From assembly GCF_040546585.1 (NCBI RefSeq), contig NZ_JBEPOC010000001.1, positions 3,224,001-3,288,000 of the forward strand: DNA of 64,000 nt. The letters run 5' to 3'. The position numbers and the translations under genes are program-made. This DNA is from Marmoricola sp. OAE513. GTDB lineage: Bacteria > Actinomycetota > Actinomycetes > Propionibacteriales > Nocardioidaceae. Under the pieces are notes generated by a model. That model was not told the DNA's origin, did not search any database, and saw only the letters and a list, made by a program, of their open reading frames with translations. Of this stretch, positions 16,278 to 25,592 are shown piece by piece (the stretch's first letter is position 1; the number at the start of each line of letters is the position of its first letter).

Positions 16278-16835
16278 TCAGCTGAGCCGGTTCCCGTAGC
16301 TCGGGAGCTTGAAACGACGTTCGTAGTCACCGCCGACGAAGTCGGTACGCCGGTTGCCCACGTTCGCGACGATCGTGTAGCCGGCGGCCACGAACTCGGC
16401 GCGGCAGCGCTGCTTGCCCTCCACCAGGCTCTCGCCGCTGCGCCGCAGGCAGAGCCGGTCGACGTGGTAGCCCGCACGCCGGAGCTGGTGCAGGGTTGCG
16501 GCCTCGGCCTCGGCGGTGCGCCCCGTGTTGAAGAAGATCGCGATGCCCTGGGCGTGCGCGGTCCGGGTGAAACGCAGGACCGGCTTCATCGCCCGACCGG
16601 GGGAGTACCCGGTAGCGAGCGAGCTGTTGTCGATGTCCAGGTTGACCGCGAGGCGCTCGCTGGATGCTGCCGTCCGGGCGCGCCCCACCAGGTAGGCGCG
16701 GGACCCGTGCATGACGTCGCGGACGTCGGCGTGCCAGCGCTCCCGGGACGGCAGCTGGTGGGCCGCGGTCGCCGCCGGCACCGGCAGGAGCAGGGTGGCC
16801 ATCAGGCCGAGGGTGAGGGTGGTCGACCAACGCAT
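16278..16835 (-). CDS. Secreted HAD-superfamily acid phosphatase-like protein
   Basis: This is a 185-residue exported protein with a signal peptide (MRWSTTLTLGLMATLLLPVPAATAA). The fold resembles class B/HAD acid phosphatases: LDIDNSSLATGY contains the DxD nucleophile motif near residues 67-69, and FFNTGRT matches motif II (FxTGR). The acidic motif III near the end is seen only as a degenerate stretch (ANVGNRRTDFVGGDYERRFKLP). An extracytoplasmic phosphomonoesterase role is inferred. The ATG is 7 nt downstream of a CATACT hexamer with no ribosome site. The gene stands alone on the minus strand and is convergent with rne. Confidence 0.75.
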   Translation of the reverse strand: MRWSTTLTLGLMATLLLPVPAATAAHQLPSRERWHADVRDVMHGSRAYLVGRARTAASSERLAVNLDIDNSSLATGYSPGRAMKPVLRFTRTAHAQGIAIFFNTGRTAEAEAATLHQLRRAGYHVDRLCLRRSGESLVEGKQRCRAEFVAAGYTIVANVGNRRTDFVGGDYERRFKLPSYGNRLS

Positions 16836-16864
16836 GCGGTCGAGTATGACCGTTACGGGATGGT

Positions 16865-17293
16865 TTAAGTTGAAATAGATGTATTCGTGAGGGCTTCGAG
16901 AGCAGTCAACGCCGCGACGATGGCGGCGCGCTCCTCGGGGGCCAGCCGCTCGAAGCGTTCCTCGATCGCCTGGAGTCGTGCGGTCCGTCCGGCGAGGACC
17001 AGGTCGTGGCCGGCCTCGGTCGCGACCAGCAGCTGCGCGCGCCCGTCGGCCGGGTCCGGCGTACGGGCCACGTAACCCAAGGCCTCCAACGCGTTGACCA
17101 GGCGCGTCGTCGCCGGGGCCGTGATGCCCTCGATCTCGGCGAGCGTGCCGGCGCGTTGCGGTCCTTCCGCGACCAGGGTGGCGATCGCGCTGAGGCCGCC
17201 GTGGCTGACCTGCGCCTCGCGGGAGTCGCGACGGAGGGCCCGGTTGAGCCGGATCATCGCCAGGTACAGCCGGGCGCTGTCGTCAGTACTCAC
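16865..17293 (-). CDS. MarR family transcriptional regulator
   Basis: This is a 142-residue winged-helix repressor. The central part shows the MarR arrangement: LSAIATLVAEGPQRAGTLAEIEGITAPATTRLVNALEALG is the recognition helix region, and VARTPDPADGRAQLLVATEAG forms the wing, with the conserved D-x-R-x5-T pattern. It is the second gene of a two-gene unit. Its GTG overlaps the TGA of the upstream MFS gene by 4 nt, so translation is coupled. MarR proteins of such pairs usually repress the exporter and are released by the exported compound. A candidate dyad lies before the MFS gene. Confidence 0.9.
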   Translation of the reverse strand: MSTDDSARLYLAMIRLNRALRRDSREAQVSHGGLSAIATLVAEGPQRAGTLAEIEGITAPATTRLVNALEALGYVARTPDPADGRAQLLVATEAGHDLVLAGRTARLQAIEERFERLAPEERAAIVAALTALEALTNTSIST

Positions 17294-19023
17294 TCGCGCC
17301 CCAGCGCTTCGCCTGCAGAGTCGTCGTGCACGTACTTGCCGCCGGCTGCCCACGAGGAGATCGCCGCGATCAGCATCATCCCGGCCGCGGCCAGGAACAC
17401 GATCACCAGGCCGTCGTGGAACGGGCCGGACATCAGGTGCGGGAAGAACTCCTTGCCGGTCAGGGTGTCGGCGTTCGCCGACGGCAGGCGGTCGAGCTCG
17501 CCGGTCGGTCCGAGGAGCGACTCGATCGGGTTGTAGCCCAGGAAGGAGGCGAACAGCGAGCCGACCGGGGGCAGGTTGCCGACGTCGGCGGCCACGTCGT
17601 GGGGGACTCCTTGTCCGGTGAGCCCGTCCGTCAGCGTCCGCGGCAGCACGCTGGCCAGGCCGACGACCATGAGCGAGAAGAATACGCCGATCGACAGCGA
17701 GGACCCGGAGTTGAACACCGTGCCGCGAACGCCGGAGGCGGCACCACGTTCGTGCGCCGGGACCGAGTTCATCACCGCAGTGGTGTTCGGTGCGGTGAAC
17801 AGGCCGGAACCGACGCCGTTCGCGAACAGGATCAGCGCGAAGGTCCAGTAGTCGAAGTCGATCGGTATCACCAGCAGCAGGACGAACGAGAGCGCGACCA
17901 GCAGCGAGCCGCCGGTCGAGAAGTAGCGGGCGCCGTACCGGTCCGAGAGCCAGCCGGAGACGGGACCCGCGATCAGGAACCCGACCGTGAGCGGGAGCAG
18001 GTAGATGCCCGCCCACAGCGGGGTGGACTCGTAGGAGTAGCCGTGCAGCGGCAGCCAGATGCCCTGGAGCCAGATGATCAGCATGAACTGCAGGCCGCCG
18101 CGGCCGATCGAGGCCATCAGTCCGGCCACGTTCGCCAGCGCGAAGGCGCGGATGCGGAAGAGCTCGATCGAGACCATCGGGTGCTCGACCCGTTGCTCGA
18201 TGACGACGAAGGCAGCGAGCAGGGCGACGCCGAGGGCGATCCCGCCCAGCACCCACGGGCTCTGCCAGCCGGTGGCGTGGTCGCCGTATGGCTGGATGCC
18301 GTAGGTGATGGCGACGAGCAGCGAGGTCAGTCCGACGCCGAAGGTCAGGTTGCCGGGGAGGTCGAGCTTGGCGTGCCGGCGCTCCCCGAGCTCGACCAGC
18401 GACCGGTAGCCCCAGAGTGTGCCGAGGATGCCGATGGGCACGCTGACCCAGAACACCGCGCGCCAGTGCCACTCCGAGAGCAGGCCGCCGATGACCAGGC
18501 CGAGGAAGGACCCGGCGATCGCGGAGACCTGGTTGATGCCCAGGGCCATCCCGCGCTGGTGGGCGGGGAAGGCGTCGGTGAGGATCGCGGTCGAGTTGGC
18601 GAACAGCATCGCGCCACCGACGCCCTGACCGACCCGCATGAGGATGAGCCACCACGCGCCGGCGCCGCCGGTGAACGGGTCCACCGAGAGCAGCACCGAG
18701 AAGGCGGTGAAGACCGCGAAGCCGAGGTTGTACATCTTGACCCGGCCGTAGATGTCGCCGAGACGCCCGAGGGTCACCACGAGCACGGCGGAGACGACGA
18801 GGAACCCCATGATGATCCAGAGCAGGTAGCTGACGTTGCCGGGCTCCAGCGGGTTCAGGTCGATGCCGCGGAAGATCGCGGGCAGCGAGATGATCACGAT
18901 CGAGGAGTTGATGGTTGCCATCAGCATGCCGATGGTGGTGTTCGACAGCGCGACCCAGCGGTAGTGCGGGTGGTCCTTGTCGAAGCGACGCGTACGGCGT
19001 GCAGGTGCGAGGGAATCTGTCAC
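17290..19023 (-). CDS. MFS transporter, DHA2/EmrB-QacA type
   Basis: This is a 577-residue drug:H+ antiporter-like permease with fourteen predicted helices. Motif A reads LGRLGDIYGRVKMYNLGFAVF, and a motif C-like GSFLGLVIGGLL lies in helix 5. It probably exports a toxic or signalling compound across the membrane. The GTG start lies 6 nt after TAATCT on the minus strand (19030-19035), which fits a leaderless transcript. The region also holds a loose dyad, ttac-N10-gtaa (19033-19050), over the -10 that could be the MarR operator. The gene precedes and overlaps marR. Substrate unknown. Confidence 0.85.
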   Translation of the reverse strand: MTDSLAPARRTRRFDKDHPHYRWVALSNTTIGMLMATINSSIVIISLPAIFRGIDLNPLEPGNVSYLLWIIMGFLVVSAVLVVTLGRLGDIYGRVKMYNLGFAVFTAFSVLLSVDPFTGGAGAWWLILMRVGQGVGGAMLFANSTAILTDAFPAHQRGMALGINQVSAIAGSFLGLVIGGLLSEWHWRAVFWVSVPIGILGTLWGYRSLVELGERRHAKLDLPGNLTFGVGLTSLLVAITYGIQPYGDHATGWQSPWVLGGIALGVALLAAFVVIEQRVEHPMVSIELFRIRAFALANVAGLMASIGRGGLQFMLIIWLQGIWLPLHGYSYESTPLWAGIYLLPLTVGFLIAGPVSGWLSDRYGARYFSTGGSLLVALSFVLLLVIPIDFDYWTFALILFANGVGSGLFTAPNTTAVMNSVPAHERGAASGVRGTVFNSGSSLSIGVFFSLMVVGLASVLPRTLTDGLTGQGVPHDVAADVGNLPPVGSLFASFLGYNPIESLLGPTGELDRLPSANADTLTGKEFFPHLMSGPFHDGLVIVFLAAAGMMLIAAISSWAAGGKYVHDDSAGEALGRE

Positions 19024-19100
19024 CGCCCCAGATTACTTCACTTCTGGTAACTAAATCCGCCGGGCCTGCCCTCACTGCCGACGGGTCCCGCTGCGCCGTT

Positions 19101-19130
19101 TTGACCCTGCGGGGCGGTTGCCCGTAAAGT
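19101..19130 (+). promoter_or_regulatory. Promoter of the rplU-rpmA-obg-proB unit
   Basis: -35 TTGACC (19101-19106) and -10 TAAAGT (19125-19130) with an 18-bp spacer give one of the best sigma-A-type promoters in the window. The resulting leader is about 70 nt and contains the 12-bp palindrome gtgctcgagcac (around 19141-19152). Confidence 0.65.
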
Positions 19131-19207
19131 TGACCCTCGGTGTGCTCGAGCACGCCCCCTTGATTTTCATCCTGTCCAGCTTGAACCCCGACGAGAGTGA
19201 GTCCGCC

Positions 19208-19510
19208 GTGTACGCGATCGTGCGTAGTGGCAGCAAGCAGCAGAAGGTTGCTGTTGGCGATGTCATTGAGATCGACAAGACCGACGAGGCCGCAGGCGCT
19301 TCCCTGAGCCTGCCGGTCGTCATGCTTGTCGACGGCGAGAAGGTCACCGCGACCGGCCTGGACAAGGCCGCCGTGACCGTCGAGGTCCTCGGCGCCACCA
19401 AGGGTCCGAAGATCGTCATCCAGAAGTACAAGAACAAGACCGGCTACAAGAAGCGCCAGGGTCACCGTCAGAAGTACACCCAGGTCAAGGTCACCGGTAT
19501 CTCGGCCTGA
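19208..19510 (+). CDS. rplU: 50S ribosomal protein L21
   Basis: The 100-residue product begins [20 protein letters not shown] and ends with the basic tail [24 protein letters not shown], both diagnostic for bL21, an RNA-binding component of the large subunit. The GTG at 19208 is the true start; an in-frame open region to 19118 is leader. A GAGAGTGAG sequence provides the ribosome site. The gene leads an operon with rpmA, the usual L21-L27-Obg arrangement. Confidence 0.97.
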   Translation: MYAIVRSGSKQQKVAVGDVIEIDKTDEAAGASLSLPVVMLVDGEKVTATGLDKAAVTVEVLGATKGPKIVIQKYKNKTGYKKRQGHRQKYTQVKVTGISA

Positions 19511-19545
19511 GCCGCGTACCGCACTAACTCTCAAGGACTGAATTC

Positions 19546-19800
19546 ATGGCACACAAAAAGGGCGCAGCGTCCACCAAGAACGGCCGCGACTCGAACTCCC
19601 AGCGCCTCGGCGTGAAGCGCTTCGGCGGCCAGCTCGTCAACGCCGGCGAGATCATCGTCCGCCAGCGTGGCACCCACTTCCACCCCGGCACCGGTGTCGG
19701 CCGTGGCGGTGACGACACCCTCTTCGCCCTGACCGCGGGCAACGTCGAGTTCGGCACCCGCCGTGGTCGTCGCGTGGTCAACATCGTGCCGTCTGCCTGA
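19546..19800 (+). CDS. rpmA: 50S ribosomal protein L27
   Basis: The 84-residue product begins [22 protein letters not shown], the near-invariant bL27 N-terminus that reaches toward the peptidyl-transferase centre. The body [22 protein letters not shown] is also typical. There is no N-terminal cleavable extension of the Firmicutes type. It lies 35 nt after rplU on the same transcript and is followed by an intercistronic hairpin before obg. Confidence 0.97.
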   Translation: MAHKKGAASTKNGRDSNSQRLGVKRFGGQLVNAGEIIVRQRGTHFHPGTGVGRGGDDTLFALTAGNVEFGTRRGRRVVNIVPSA

Positions 19801-19835
19801 CCGGGGCAGCTGCACGAACCCACCGTCTCACCGTT

Positions 19836-19864
19836 GGGCGTCCCTGGATCTGCCAGGGGCGCCC
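19836..19864 (+). terminator. Intercistronic hairpin between rpmA and obg
   Basis: A 12-bp stem with one GU pair, gggcgtccctgg (19836-19847) with ccaggggcgccc (19853-19864) and a 5-nt loop, followed by ttcgtcgttct. It could act as a partial terminator or an RNA-stability element that keeps obg expression below that of the ribosomal protein genes. The obg ribosome site AAGGAG lies 13 nt beyond. Confidence 0.5.
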
Positions 19865-19888
19865 TTCGTCGTTCTACAAGGAGCACCG

Positions 19889-21448
19889 ATGGCTGTCCCC
19901 ACGTTCGTGGACCACGTCACGCTGTACGTCAGCGCGGGTCGTGGTGGTAACGGCGTCGCCTCGGTGCACCGCGAGAAGTTCAAGCCCCTCGGCGGTCCGG
20001 ACGGTGGCAACGGTGGCCCGGGTGGCTCGATCATCCTGCGGGTCGATCCCGACGTCACCACGCTGATCGACTACCACCACAAGGCCAAGCGGCAGGCCAC
20101 CCACGGCGGTCACGGCGCCGGCGACCACCGCAACGGTGCGCACGGCGAGGACCTCGTGCTGCCCGTTCCCGACGGCACCGTCGTGACCGAGAACGGTGTG
20201 GTCCTCGCGGACCTGGTCGGCGCGGGTACCGAGATGGTGATCGCCGAGGGCGGTCGTGGCGGTCTCGGCAACGCCGCTCTGGCGTCGGCCAAGCGCAAGG
20301 CCCCTGGCTTCGCCCTGCTCGGCGAGCCCGGGGAGGAACGCACGATCGGCCTCGAGCTGAAGGTCGTGGCGGACATCGGGCTGGTGGGCTTCCCGAGCGC
20401 GGGCAAGTCCAGCCTGATCGCCGCGATCAGCCGCGCACGTCCCAAGATCGCGGACTACCCCTTCACCACCCTGGTCCCGAACCTCGGCGTGGTGAAGGCC
20501 GGAGACACCGTGTTCACCGTCGCCGACGTCCCTGGTCTGATCGAGGGCGCCAGCGAGGGCCGCGGCCTCGGTCACGACTTCCTGCGGCACATCGAGCGCT
20601 GCGCCGCGCTGCTGCACGTGATCGACCTGGCCACGCTCGAGCCCGGCCGCAACCCGGTCGAGGACCTGGCGATCATGGAGAACGAGCTCGCCAAGTACGG
20701 CGGGCTCGAGGACCGCCCGCGCCTGGTGGCGCTCAACAAGGCCGACCTGCCCGACGGCCGCGACATGGCCGAGATCGTCCGGGAGGAGATCGCCGAGCGC
20801 GGTTGGCCCGTGTTCGCGATCAGTGCGATGTCGCACGAGGGCCTCAAGGAGCTGACCTTCGCGATGGCTGAGGTGGTGGCCACCGCGCGGCGCAACCAGG
20901 TCGTCGAGGTCGCCGAGCGGATCATCATCCGGCCGCAGCCGAAGGGCTCGGGCGAGGAGTTCACGATCACCCGGACGGGCGAGGGGTGGCGCGTGCGCGG
21001 GGTCAAGCCCGAGCGCTGGATCCGGCAGACCGACTTCAGCAACGAGGAGGCCGTCGGCTTCCTCGCCGACCGTCTCAACCGTCTCGGCGTCGAGACCAGG
21101 CTTCTCGAGCTCGGTGCGGTCGAGGGCGACGCCGTGCTCATCGGGCATCCCGACAACGCAGTGGTCTTCGACTTCAAGCCGGGCCTGGACGCCGGCGGCG
21201 CCGAGATGCTCGGACGCCGCGGCGAGGACGAGCGCTTCCGCGAGGAGCGTCCCGCCGCCGGTCGCCGGCGCGCGATCGACGAGCTGCTGCCCGAGCGCGG
21301 GGAGAACGAGACCCGCGCGGACGTCGCCCGTCGTCTGGACAGCCTGGAGGCGGACCACACCGACGACCTCGACGACGAGACGGACGCCGTCAAGGTCGTG
21401 TTCGTCAACGACTCGTTCGACGACGTGTACGACGAGGACGACCGGTGA
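19889..21448 (+). CDS. obg: GTPase Obg/CgtA
   Basis: This 519-residue ribosome-associated GTPase acts in late 50S assembly and stress signalling. The glycine-rich Obg fold covers residues 1-160 ([21 protein letters not shown]). The G domain has G1 GFPSAGKSS, the switch region [14 protein letters not shown]3 [10 protein letters not shown]4 NKAD and G5 SAMSHEG. It is followed by an OCT domain ([29 protein letters not shown]) and an acidic C-terminal tail. The ATG with AAGGAG five nt upstream fixes the start. The TGA overlaps the GTG of proB. Confidence 0.97.
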   Translation: MAVPTFVDHVTLYVSAGRGGNGVASVHREKFKPLGGPDGGNGGPGGSIILRVDPDVTTLIDYHHKAKRQATHGGHGAGDHRNGAHGEDLVLPVPDGTVVTENGVVLADLVGAGTEMVIAEGGRGGLGNAALASAKRKAPGFALLGEPGEERTIGLELKVVADIGLVGFPSAGKSSLIAAISRARPKIADYPFTTLVPNLGVVKAGDTVFTVADVPGLIEGASEGRGLGHDFLRHIERCAALLHVIDLATLEPGRNPVEDLAIMENELAKYGGLEDRPRLVALNKADLPDGRDMAEIVREEIAERGWPVFAISAMSHEGLKELTFAMAEVVATARRNQVVEVAERIIIRPQPKGSGEEFTITRTGEGWRVRGVKPERWIRQTDFSNEEAVGFLADRLNRLGVETRLLELGAVEGDAVLIGHPDNAVVFDFKPGLDAGGAEMLGRRGEDERFREERPAAGRRRAIDELLPERGENETRADVARRLDSLEADHTDDLDDETDAVKVVFVNDSFDDVYDEDDR

Positions 21449-22563
21449 CCAGGTCCGTCGTGGCCGAGGCCCGGCGGATCGTCGTCAAGGTCGGCTCGTC
21501 CTCGCTGACCACGGCGGCCGGCGGCATCGACCCCGAGCGGATCCGCGCGCTGGTGGACACCCTCGCGGGCGCCCACGCCCGCGGGACCGAGATCGTGCTG
21601 GTCTCCTCCGGTGCGATCGCGGCCGGACTGGCCCCGCTGTCGCTCGCGCGTCGTCCCCGTGACCTCGCGCGGCAGCAGGCTGCCGCCTCGGTCGGTCAGG
21701 GCATCCTCGTGCACCGCTACACCGACGAGTTCGCACGCCACGGGCAGGTCACAGGCCAGGTGCTGCTGACCCTGGACGACGTCACCCGTCGAGGGCACTA
21801 CCGCAACGCCCAGCGCACCTTCGTGACGCTCCTGGGCATGGGGGTCGTGCCGATCGTCAACGAGAACGACACCGTGGCGACCACCGAGATCCGTTTCGGC
21901 GACAACGACCGCCTCGCCGCGCTGGTCGCGCACCTGGTGCAGGCGGACCTGCTGGTCCTGCTCTCCGACGTCGACGGACTGTACGACGGTCCTCCGTCAT
22001 CGGCCGGCGCCCGGCTGATCCCCGAGGTGCGCGCCGAGGCCGACCTCGACCAGGTCGTGGTCGGCAAGGCCGGAGCCGCCGGCGTCGGTACGGGCGGGAT
22101 GCAGACCAAGCTCGAGGCAGCCCGGATCGCCACGGAGGCGGGAGTCGCCGTCGTCCTGACGGGTGCGGCGCAGGCTGCCGCCGCGCTCGCGGGTGACGAG
22201 GTCGGCACGCTCTTCCACCCGACCGGTGTCCGTCGGTCCACCCGGATGCTCTGGCTCGCGCACGCGACCTCGGGCAAGGGTCGGATCGTCCTGGACGACG
22301 GCGCCGTCCGGGCGCTGACCGAGCGGCGCGCCTCGCTGCTCCCGGCCGGGATCACCGGCGTCGAGGGCACGTTCGTCGACGGCGACCCCGTGGACCTGGT
22401 CAGTGCTTCCGGCGAGCTCGTCGCCCGCGGCCTGGTCAACTACGACTCGACCGAGCTGCCTGCCCTGATGGGACGCTCGACCCACGAGCTCGCCCAAGAG
22501 CTGGGGGCGCACTACGAACGCGAGGTCGTCCACCGTGACGACCTGACGCTGCTCCGAAAGTAG
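21445..22563 (+). CDS. proB: Glutamate 5-kinase
   Basis: This is the first enzyme of proline synthesis, phosphorylating L-glutamate at the gamma carboxyl. The 372-residue product has the amino acid kinase fold ([45 protein letters not shown]) and a C-terminal PUA domain from about residue 280 ([25 protein letters not shown]), as in most bacterial ProB. The GTG overlaps the obg stop codon by 4 nt, so the two are coupled. proA lies downstream after one short intervening gene. Confidence 0.95.
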   Translation: MTRSVVAEARRIVVKVGSSSLTTAAGGIDPERIRALVDTLAGAHARGTEIVLVSSGAIAAGLAPLSLARRPRDLARQQAAASVGQGILVHRYTDEFARHGQVTGQVLLTLDDVTRRGHYRNAQRTFVTLLGMGVVPIVNENDTVATTEIRFGDNDRLAALVAHLVQADLLVLLSDVDGLYDGPPSSAGARLIPEVRAEADLDQVVVGKAGAAGVGTGGMQTKLEAARIATEAGVAVVLTGAAQAAAALAGDEVGTLFHPTGVRRSTRMLWLAHATSGKGRIVLDDGAVRALTERRASLLPAGITGVEGTFVDGDPVDLVSASGELVARGLVNYDSTELPALMGRSTHELAQELGAHYEREVVHRDDLTLLRK

Positions 22564-22711
22564 ACCGGTTGAGGACTTAGGACCCCAGTTCTCGCATTCG
22601 GGTACCGAACGCCTGCGGGTTCCACCACACTGGGTTCAAGTCGGGCTGGTAGTTCGGGCCCAGGTTTCATACCCGGCGTTCAGACTTTTGGTTCAACGGG
22701 GAGGAGGGCAC

Positions 22712-23068
22712 GTGGGCGCGAACGAGGGCGGACGGCTGTGGCACGTCACGCTGACCGTGGCCGGCGAGGCCGTCGAGCCGATGCTCGTCCGAGGCGCGCT
22801 GTCCCGGCTCCGCGAGGAGCGCCCCTTCATCGACACGGTGGAGTTCACCGCCAGCAGCGCCGAGCTCCGCTACTGGGACGAGGGTGAGGCGATGCTCGAC
22901 GTCGCCTCCCTGGCGCTGCGCCTGTGGATCGAGCACCGCGAATCCGCAGGCCTCCCGAGCTGGGAGATCGTCGGCCTCGAGGTCGTCGAGAAGTCGGTCC
23001 GTGACGCCCGGTCGGGCACGGCCGCACTCGGTGCGCAGGCGGCGGCTCCGCTGCACTTCCAGCTCTGA
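22712..23068 (+). CDS. Conserved hypothetical protein between proB and proA
   Basis: This is a 118-residue soluble protein (MGANEGGRLWHVTLTVAGEAVEP) with a beta-alpha-beta pattern, no signal peptide and no catalytic motif that I recognise. The middle reads YWDEGEAMLDVASLALRLWIEHRESAGLPSWEIVGLEV, suggesting a small regulatory-type fold. Similar short proteins occur beside proB/proA in related actinobacteria as far as I recall, with no known role. The GTG at 22712 is chosen for its GGGGAGGAGGG ribosome site; an upstream in-frame ATG lacks one. The 148-nt gap before it (22564-22711) is less GC-rich than its surroundings, with scattered short dyads but no clear promoter. Confidence 0.7.
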   Translation: MGANEGGRLWHVTLTVAGEAVEPMLVRGALSRLREERPFIDTVEFTASSAELRYWDEGEAMLDVASLALRLWIEHRESAGLPSWEIVGLEVVEKSVRDARSGTAALGAQAAAPLHFQL

Positions 23069-23082
23069 TCTAGGCTGCGACC

Positions 23083-24327
23083 ATGCCCGACTCGATCTCC
23101 CAGGTGGCTCTGCGCGCCCGCGAAGCGGCGAACGTGCTGGCCCTCGCCACCCGTTCGACCAAGGATGCGGCGCTCGAGGCGATGGCCGCTGCGCTGGTCG
23201 CGAGCAGCGCCGAGATCCTGACCGCCAACGCCGCTGACGTCGCCTCCGCCGAGGCGGCCGGGACGCCGGCGCACATGATCGACCGGCTCCGCCTCGACGA
23301 CTCCCGGATCGCCGGGATGGCCCAGGGGCTGCGCGAGGTCGCCGGCCTCCCGGACCCGGTGGGCACGGTGCTGCGCGGCTCCACGCTGGCCAACGGCCTA
23401 GAGCTGCGGCAGGTCTCGGTCCCGTTCGGCGTCGTCGGAGTGATCTACGAGGCGCGCCCGAACGTCACCGCCGATGCGGCCGGCATCTGCCTGAAGAGCG
23501 GCAACGCCGTCCTGCTGCGCGGTTCGTCCAGCGCGCTGAGCTCGAACACCGCGATCGTCCGTCTGCTCCGACTCGCCCTGGCCTCCTCCGGGCTGCCCGA
23601 GGACTGCGTCCAGCTGGCGCCTGGTGAGGGCCACGACGCCGTCAAGGAGCTGATGCGGGCGCGCGGCCTCGTCGACGTGCTCATCCCGCGCGGGGGAGCG
23701 GGTCTGATCCGCTCGGTCGTCGAGGAGTCCACGGTGCCGGTCATCGAGACCGGGGTGGGCAACTGCCACGTGTACGTCGACGCCGAGGCCGACCTGGAGA
23801 TGGCGCTCGCGATCGTGCTGAACTCCAAGACCCACCGCACCTCGGTCTGCAACTCCGCCGAGTCGTTGCTCGTGCACGCGGACGTGGCCGACGCCTTCCT
23901 CCCGAAGGTCGTGGCCGCGCTGCACGAGGCAGGGGTGACGATCCACGGGGACGCGGCGTTCACGGCGTACGACGGGGTGCTCGCGGCGACCGAGGAGGAC
24001 TGGGACACGGAGTTCCTCTCCCTGGACATCTCTGCCGCCGTCGTGGCCGACCTCGACGGTGCGATCAGCCACATCCGGGCACACTCCTCGGGTCACACCG
24101 AGGCGATCGTGACCGGGTCGCAGGCGGCCGCCCGTCGCTTCACGGCCGAGGTCGACTCCGCGGCGGTGATGGTGAACGCGAGCACCCGCTTCACCGACGG
24201 CGGTGAGTTCGGGTTCGGTGCCGAGATCGGTATCTCCACCCAGAAGCTGCACGCGCGGGGTCCTCTCGGGCTGCCCGAGATGACGTCGAGCAAGTACGTC
24301 GTCACCGGCGACGGTCACCTCCGGTGA
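23083..24327 (+). CDS. proA: Glutamate-5-semialdehyde dehydrogenase
   Basis: This is the second enzyme of proline synthesis, reducing gamma-glutamyl phosphate with NADPH. The 414-residue aldehyde dehydrogenase-fold protein shows [28 protein letters not shown], the characteristic [12 protein letters not shown], and the catalytic cysteine region [17 protein letters not shown]. The ATG follows a TAGGCT hexamer (23071-23076) by 6 nt without a ribosome site, so it probably has its own leaderless promoter. Its TGA overlaps the GTG of the CDP-alcohol phosphatidyltransferase gene by 4 nt, tying that accessory gene to proline genes transcriptionally. Confidence 0.95.
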   Translation: MPDSISQVALRAREAANVLALATRSTKDAALEAMAAALVASSAEILTANAADVASAEAAGTPAHMIDRLRLDDSRIAGMAQGLREVAGLPDPVGTVLRGSTLANGLELRQVSVPFGVVGVIYEARPNVTADAAGICLKSGNAVLLRGSSSALSSNTAIVRLLRLALASSGLPEDCVQLAPGEGHDAVKELMRARGLVDVLIPRGGAGLIRSVVEESTVPVIETGVGNCHVYVDAEADLEMALAIVLNSKTHRTSVCNSAESLLVHADVADAFLPKVVAALHEAGVTIHGDAAFTAYDGVLAATEEDWDTEFLSLDISAAVVADLDGAISHIRAHSSGHTEAIVTGSQAAARRFTAEVDSAAVMVNASTRFTDGGEFGFGAEIGISTQKLHARGPLGLPEMTSSKYVVTGDGHLR

Positions 24328-25061
24328 GGTTCGTCGCCGTCGACGACGGCACGATCAGGAAGCCGTTCGTGCGCGGTGCGGACCCCGACCAGCTCGACGT
24401 CTGGGCCGACACCAGCACCGAGCGGTTCCTCACGCCGGCGACGATCATCACCTTCATCCGGACCATCGCGTGCATCGTGCTGGTCGGGCTCGCGATCCGC
24501 GAGGGCGTTCCCGACGACGGCGACTTCTGGAGCCCGGCGCTCCAGCTGCTCACGATCGCGCTGGTCGTCTACTGGGCCGGTGACAGCCTCGACGGCCAGG
24601 TCGCGCGCCGCATGCACCACGAGACCCGGATCGGCGCGGTCATCGACATCATGTGCGACCGGTTCTGCTCGGCAGCCTTCTACTTCGGGCTCGCCTGGCT
24701 GCACTCGGAGTTCCTGCTGCCGGTCGTGCTCTACCTGGCCGAGTTCATGGTGATCGACTTCTTCCTCTCGATCGCGTTCCTGGCGTGGAAGATCCGCAGC
24801 CCCAACTACTTCTACGTCGTCGACGCCGCCATCTACCGGCTCAACTGGTCGCACCCGGCGAAGGCCGTGAACTCGGCTCTGTTCGCGGTCCTCCTGCTGG
24901 TCACCCAGAACCCGTGGTTGGGCGGTGTGATCGCCGCCGGCCTGCTCGTCTTCAAGGTCGCCATGCTGGTGAGGCTGGCCAGGCTCGGGCTGCCGATCCC
25001 GACCGGTACCGGCCTGGCGGACGGCACGCGCGCCGCCGAGGAGCGGGGCGCGACGGCGTGA
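24324..25061 (+). CDS. CDP-alcohol phosphatidyltransferase family protein
   Basis: This is a 245-residue membrane enzyme that transfers a phosphatidyl group from a CDP-linked donor to an alcohol. The full CDP-OH motif DxxDGxxAR-x8-GxxxDxxxD is present ([11 protein letters not shown] then [10 protein letters not shown]), so catalysis is probably intact. Five to six hydrophobic helices are visible. The alcohol acceptor (glycerol phosphate, inositol phosphate or another polyol) cannot be assigned. It starts within the proA stop and ends within the start of the next membrane gene, so the three are co-translated. It is the first of four envelope-type genes between proA and nadD. Confidence 0.85.
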   Translation: MRFVAVDDGTIRKPFVRGADPDQLDVWADTSTERFLTPATIITFIRTIACIVLVGLAIREGVPDDGDFWSPALQLLTIALVVYWAGDSLDGQVARRMHHETRIGAVIDIMCDRFCSAAFYFGLAWLHSEFLLPVVLYLAEFMVIDFFLSIAFLAWKIRSPNYFYVVDAAIYRLNWSHPAKAVNSALFAVLLLVTQNPWLGGVIAAGLLVFKVAMLVRLARLGLPIPTGTGLADGTRAAEERGATA

Positions 25062-25528
25062 ACCTCGTCTTCGGGACGTTCTTCTACTCGATCGCGTCCG
25101 CGCTGGTCCCCGTCCTGAACGCCGAGATCCCGCTCGCGGGCATCCCGACCGGCAGCACCAACGCCTGGCTCTTCGCCTTCGCCGCGGGCGCCGGCCAGAC
25201 CATCGGCAAGGTGATCTGGTACTACGCCGGGATCCACTCGATGAAGATCCCGTGGTTGGCCCGCAAGATCGAGACGCCGAAGTGGCAGGCGTCGTACCAG
25301 AAGTGGCACGAGAGGATCGTCGGTCGTCCTGCCACGGCAGGGGCGTTCATGTTCACCTCGGCCGTCAGCGGCTTCCCGCCGCTGGCCGTGATGGCGGTGC
25401 TGGCCGGCTCGCTGCGGATGAACCTGCCCATCTTCATCGGCACCGTCCTGGTCGGCCGGACGATACGTTTCTGGCTGGTCATCGAGGGCGCCGGGGTCGT
25501 GAAGGACCTGTTCCAGGCGATCTTCTGA
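25058..25528 (+). CDS. Small polytopic membrane protein, VTT/YqaA-like
   Basis: This is a 156-residue protein with about four hydrophobic helices and a G-x-GQTIGKVIWYYAG segment. That segment resembles the VTT (SNARE-associated/DedA-like) family, whose members move lipids or affect membrane lipid asymmetry. The long central polar loop (IPWLARKIETPKWQASYQKWHERIVGRP) is typical of the YqaA-like branch. The GTG overlaps the upstream stop by 4 nt. Together with the CDP-alcohol phosphatidyltransferase this suggests a small lipid synthesis and transport pair. Family assignment is moderate; a DedA role is inferred. Confidence 0.65.
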   Translation: MNLVFGTFFYSIASALVPVLNAEIPLAGIPTGSTNAWLFAFAAGAGQTIGKVIWYYAGIHSMKIPWLARKIETPKWQASYQKWHERIVGRPATAGAFMFTSAVSGFPPLAVMAVLAGSLRMNLPIFIGTVLVGRTIRFWLVIEGAGVVKDLFQAIF

Positions 25529-25592
25529 GCAAGGGCACCTGAGTTCCGGACTTCCGGCTTTCGGAGCCGTCTAGCCCGGTACTGTTTGCGCC

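Noticed and set aside
13226-16477. A long (1083-codon) open frame on the minus strand over rne
   Set aside because: It is the antisense shadow of rne; the high-GC third-position pattern keeps the opposite strand open, and the composition is Leu/Gly/Arg repeats without motifs.
22610-22680. A tRNA-like sequence (gggttcaagtc resembles a T-arm)
   Set aside because: No acceptor or anticodon stem can be formed around it.
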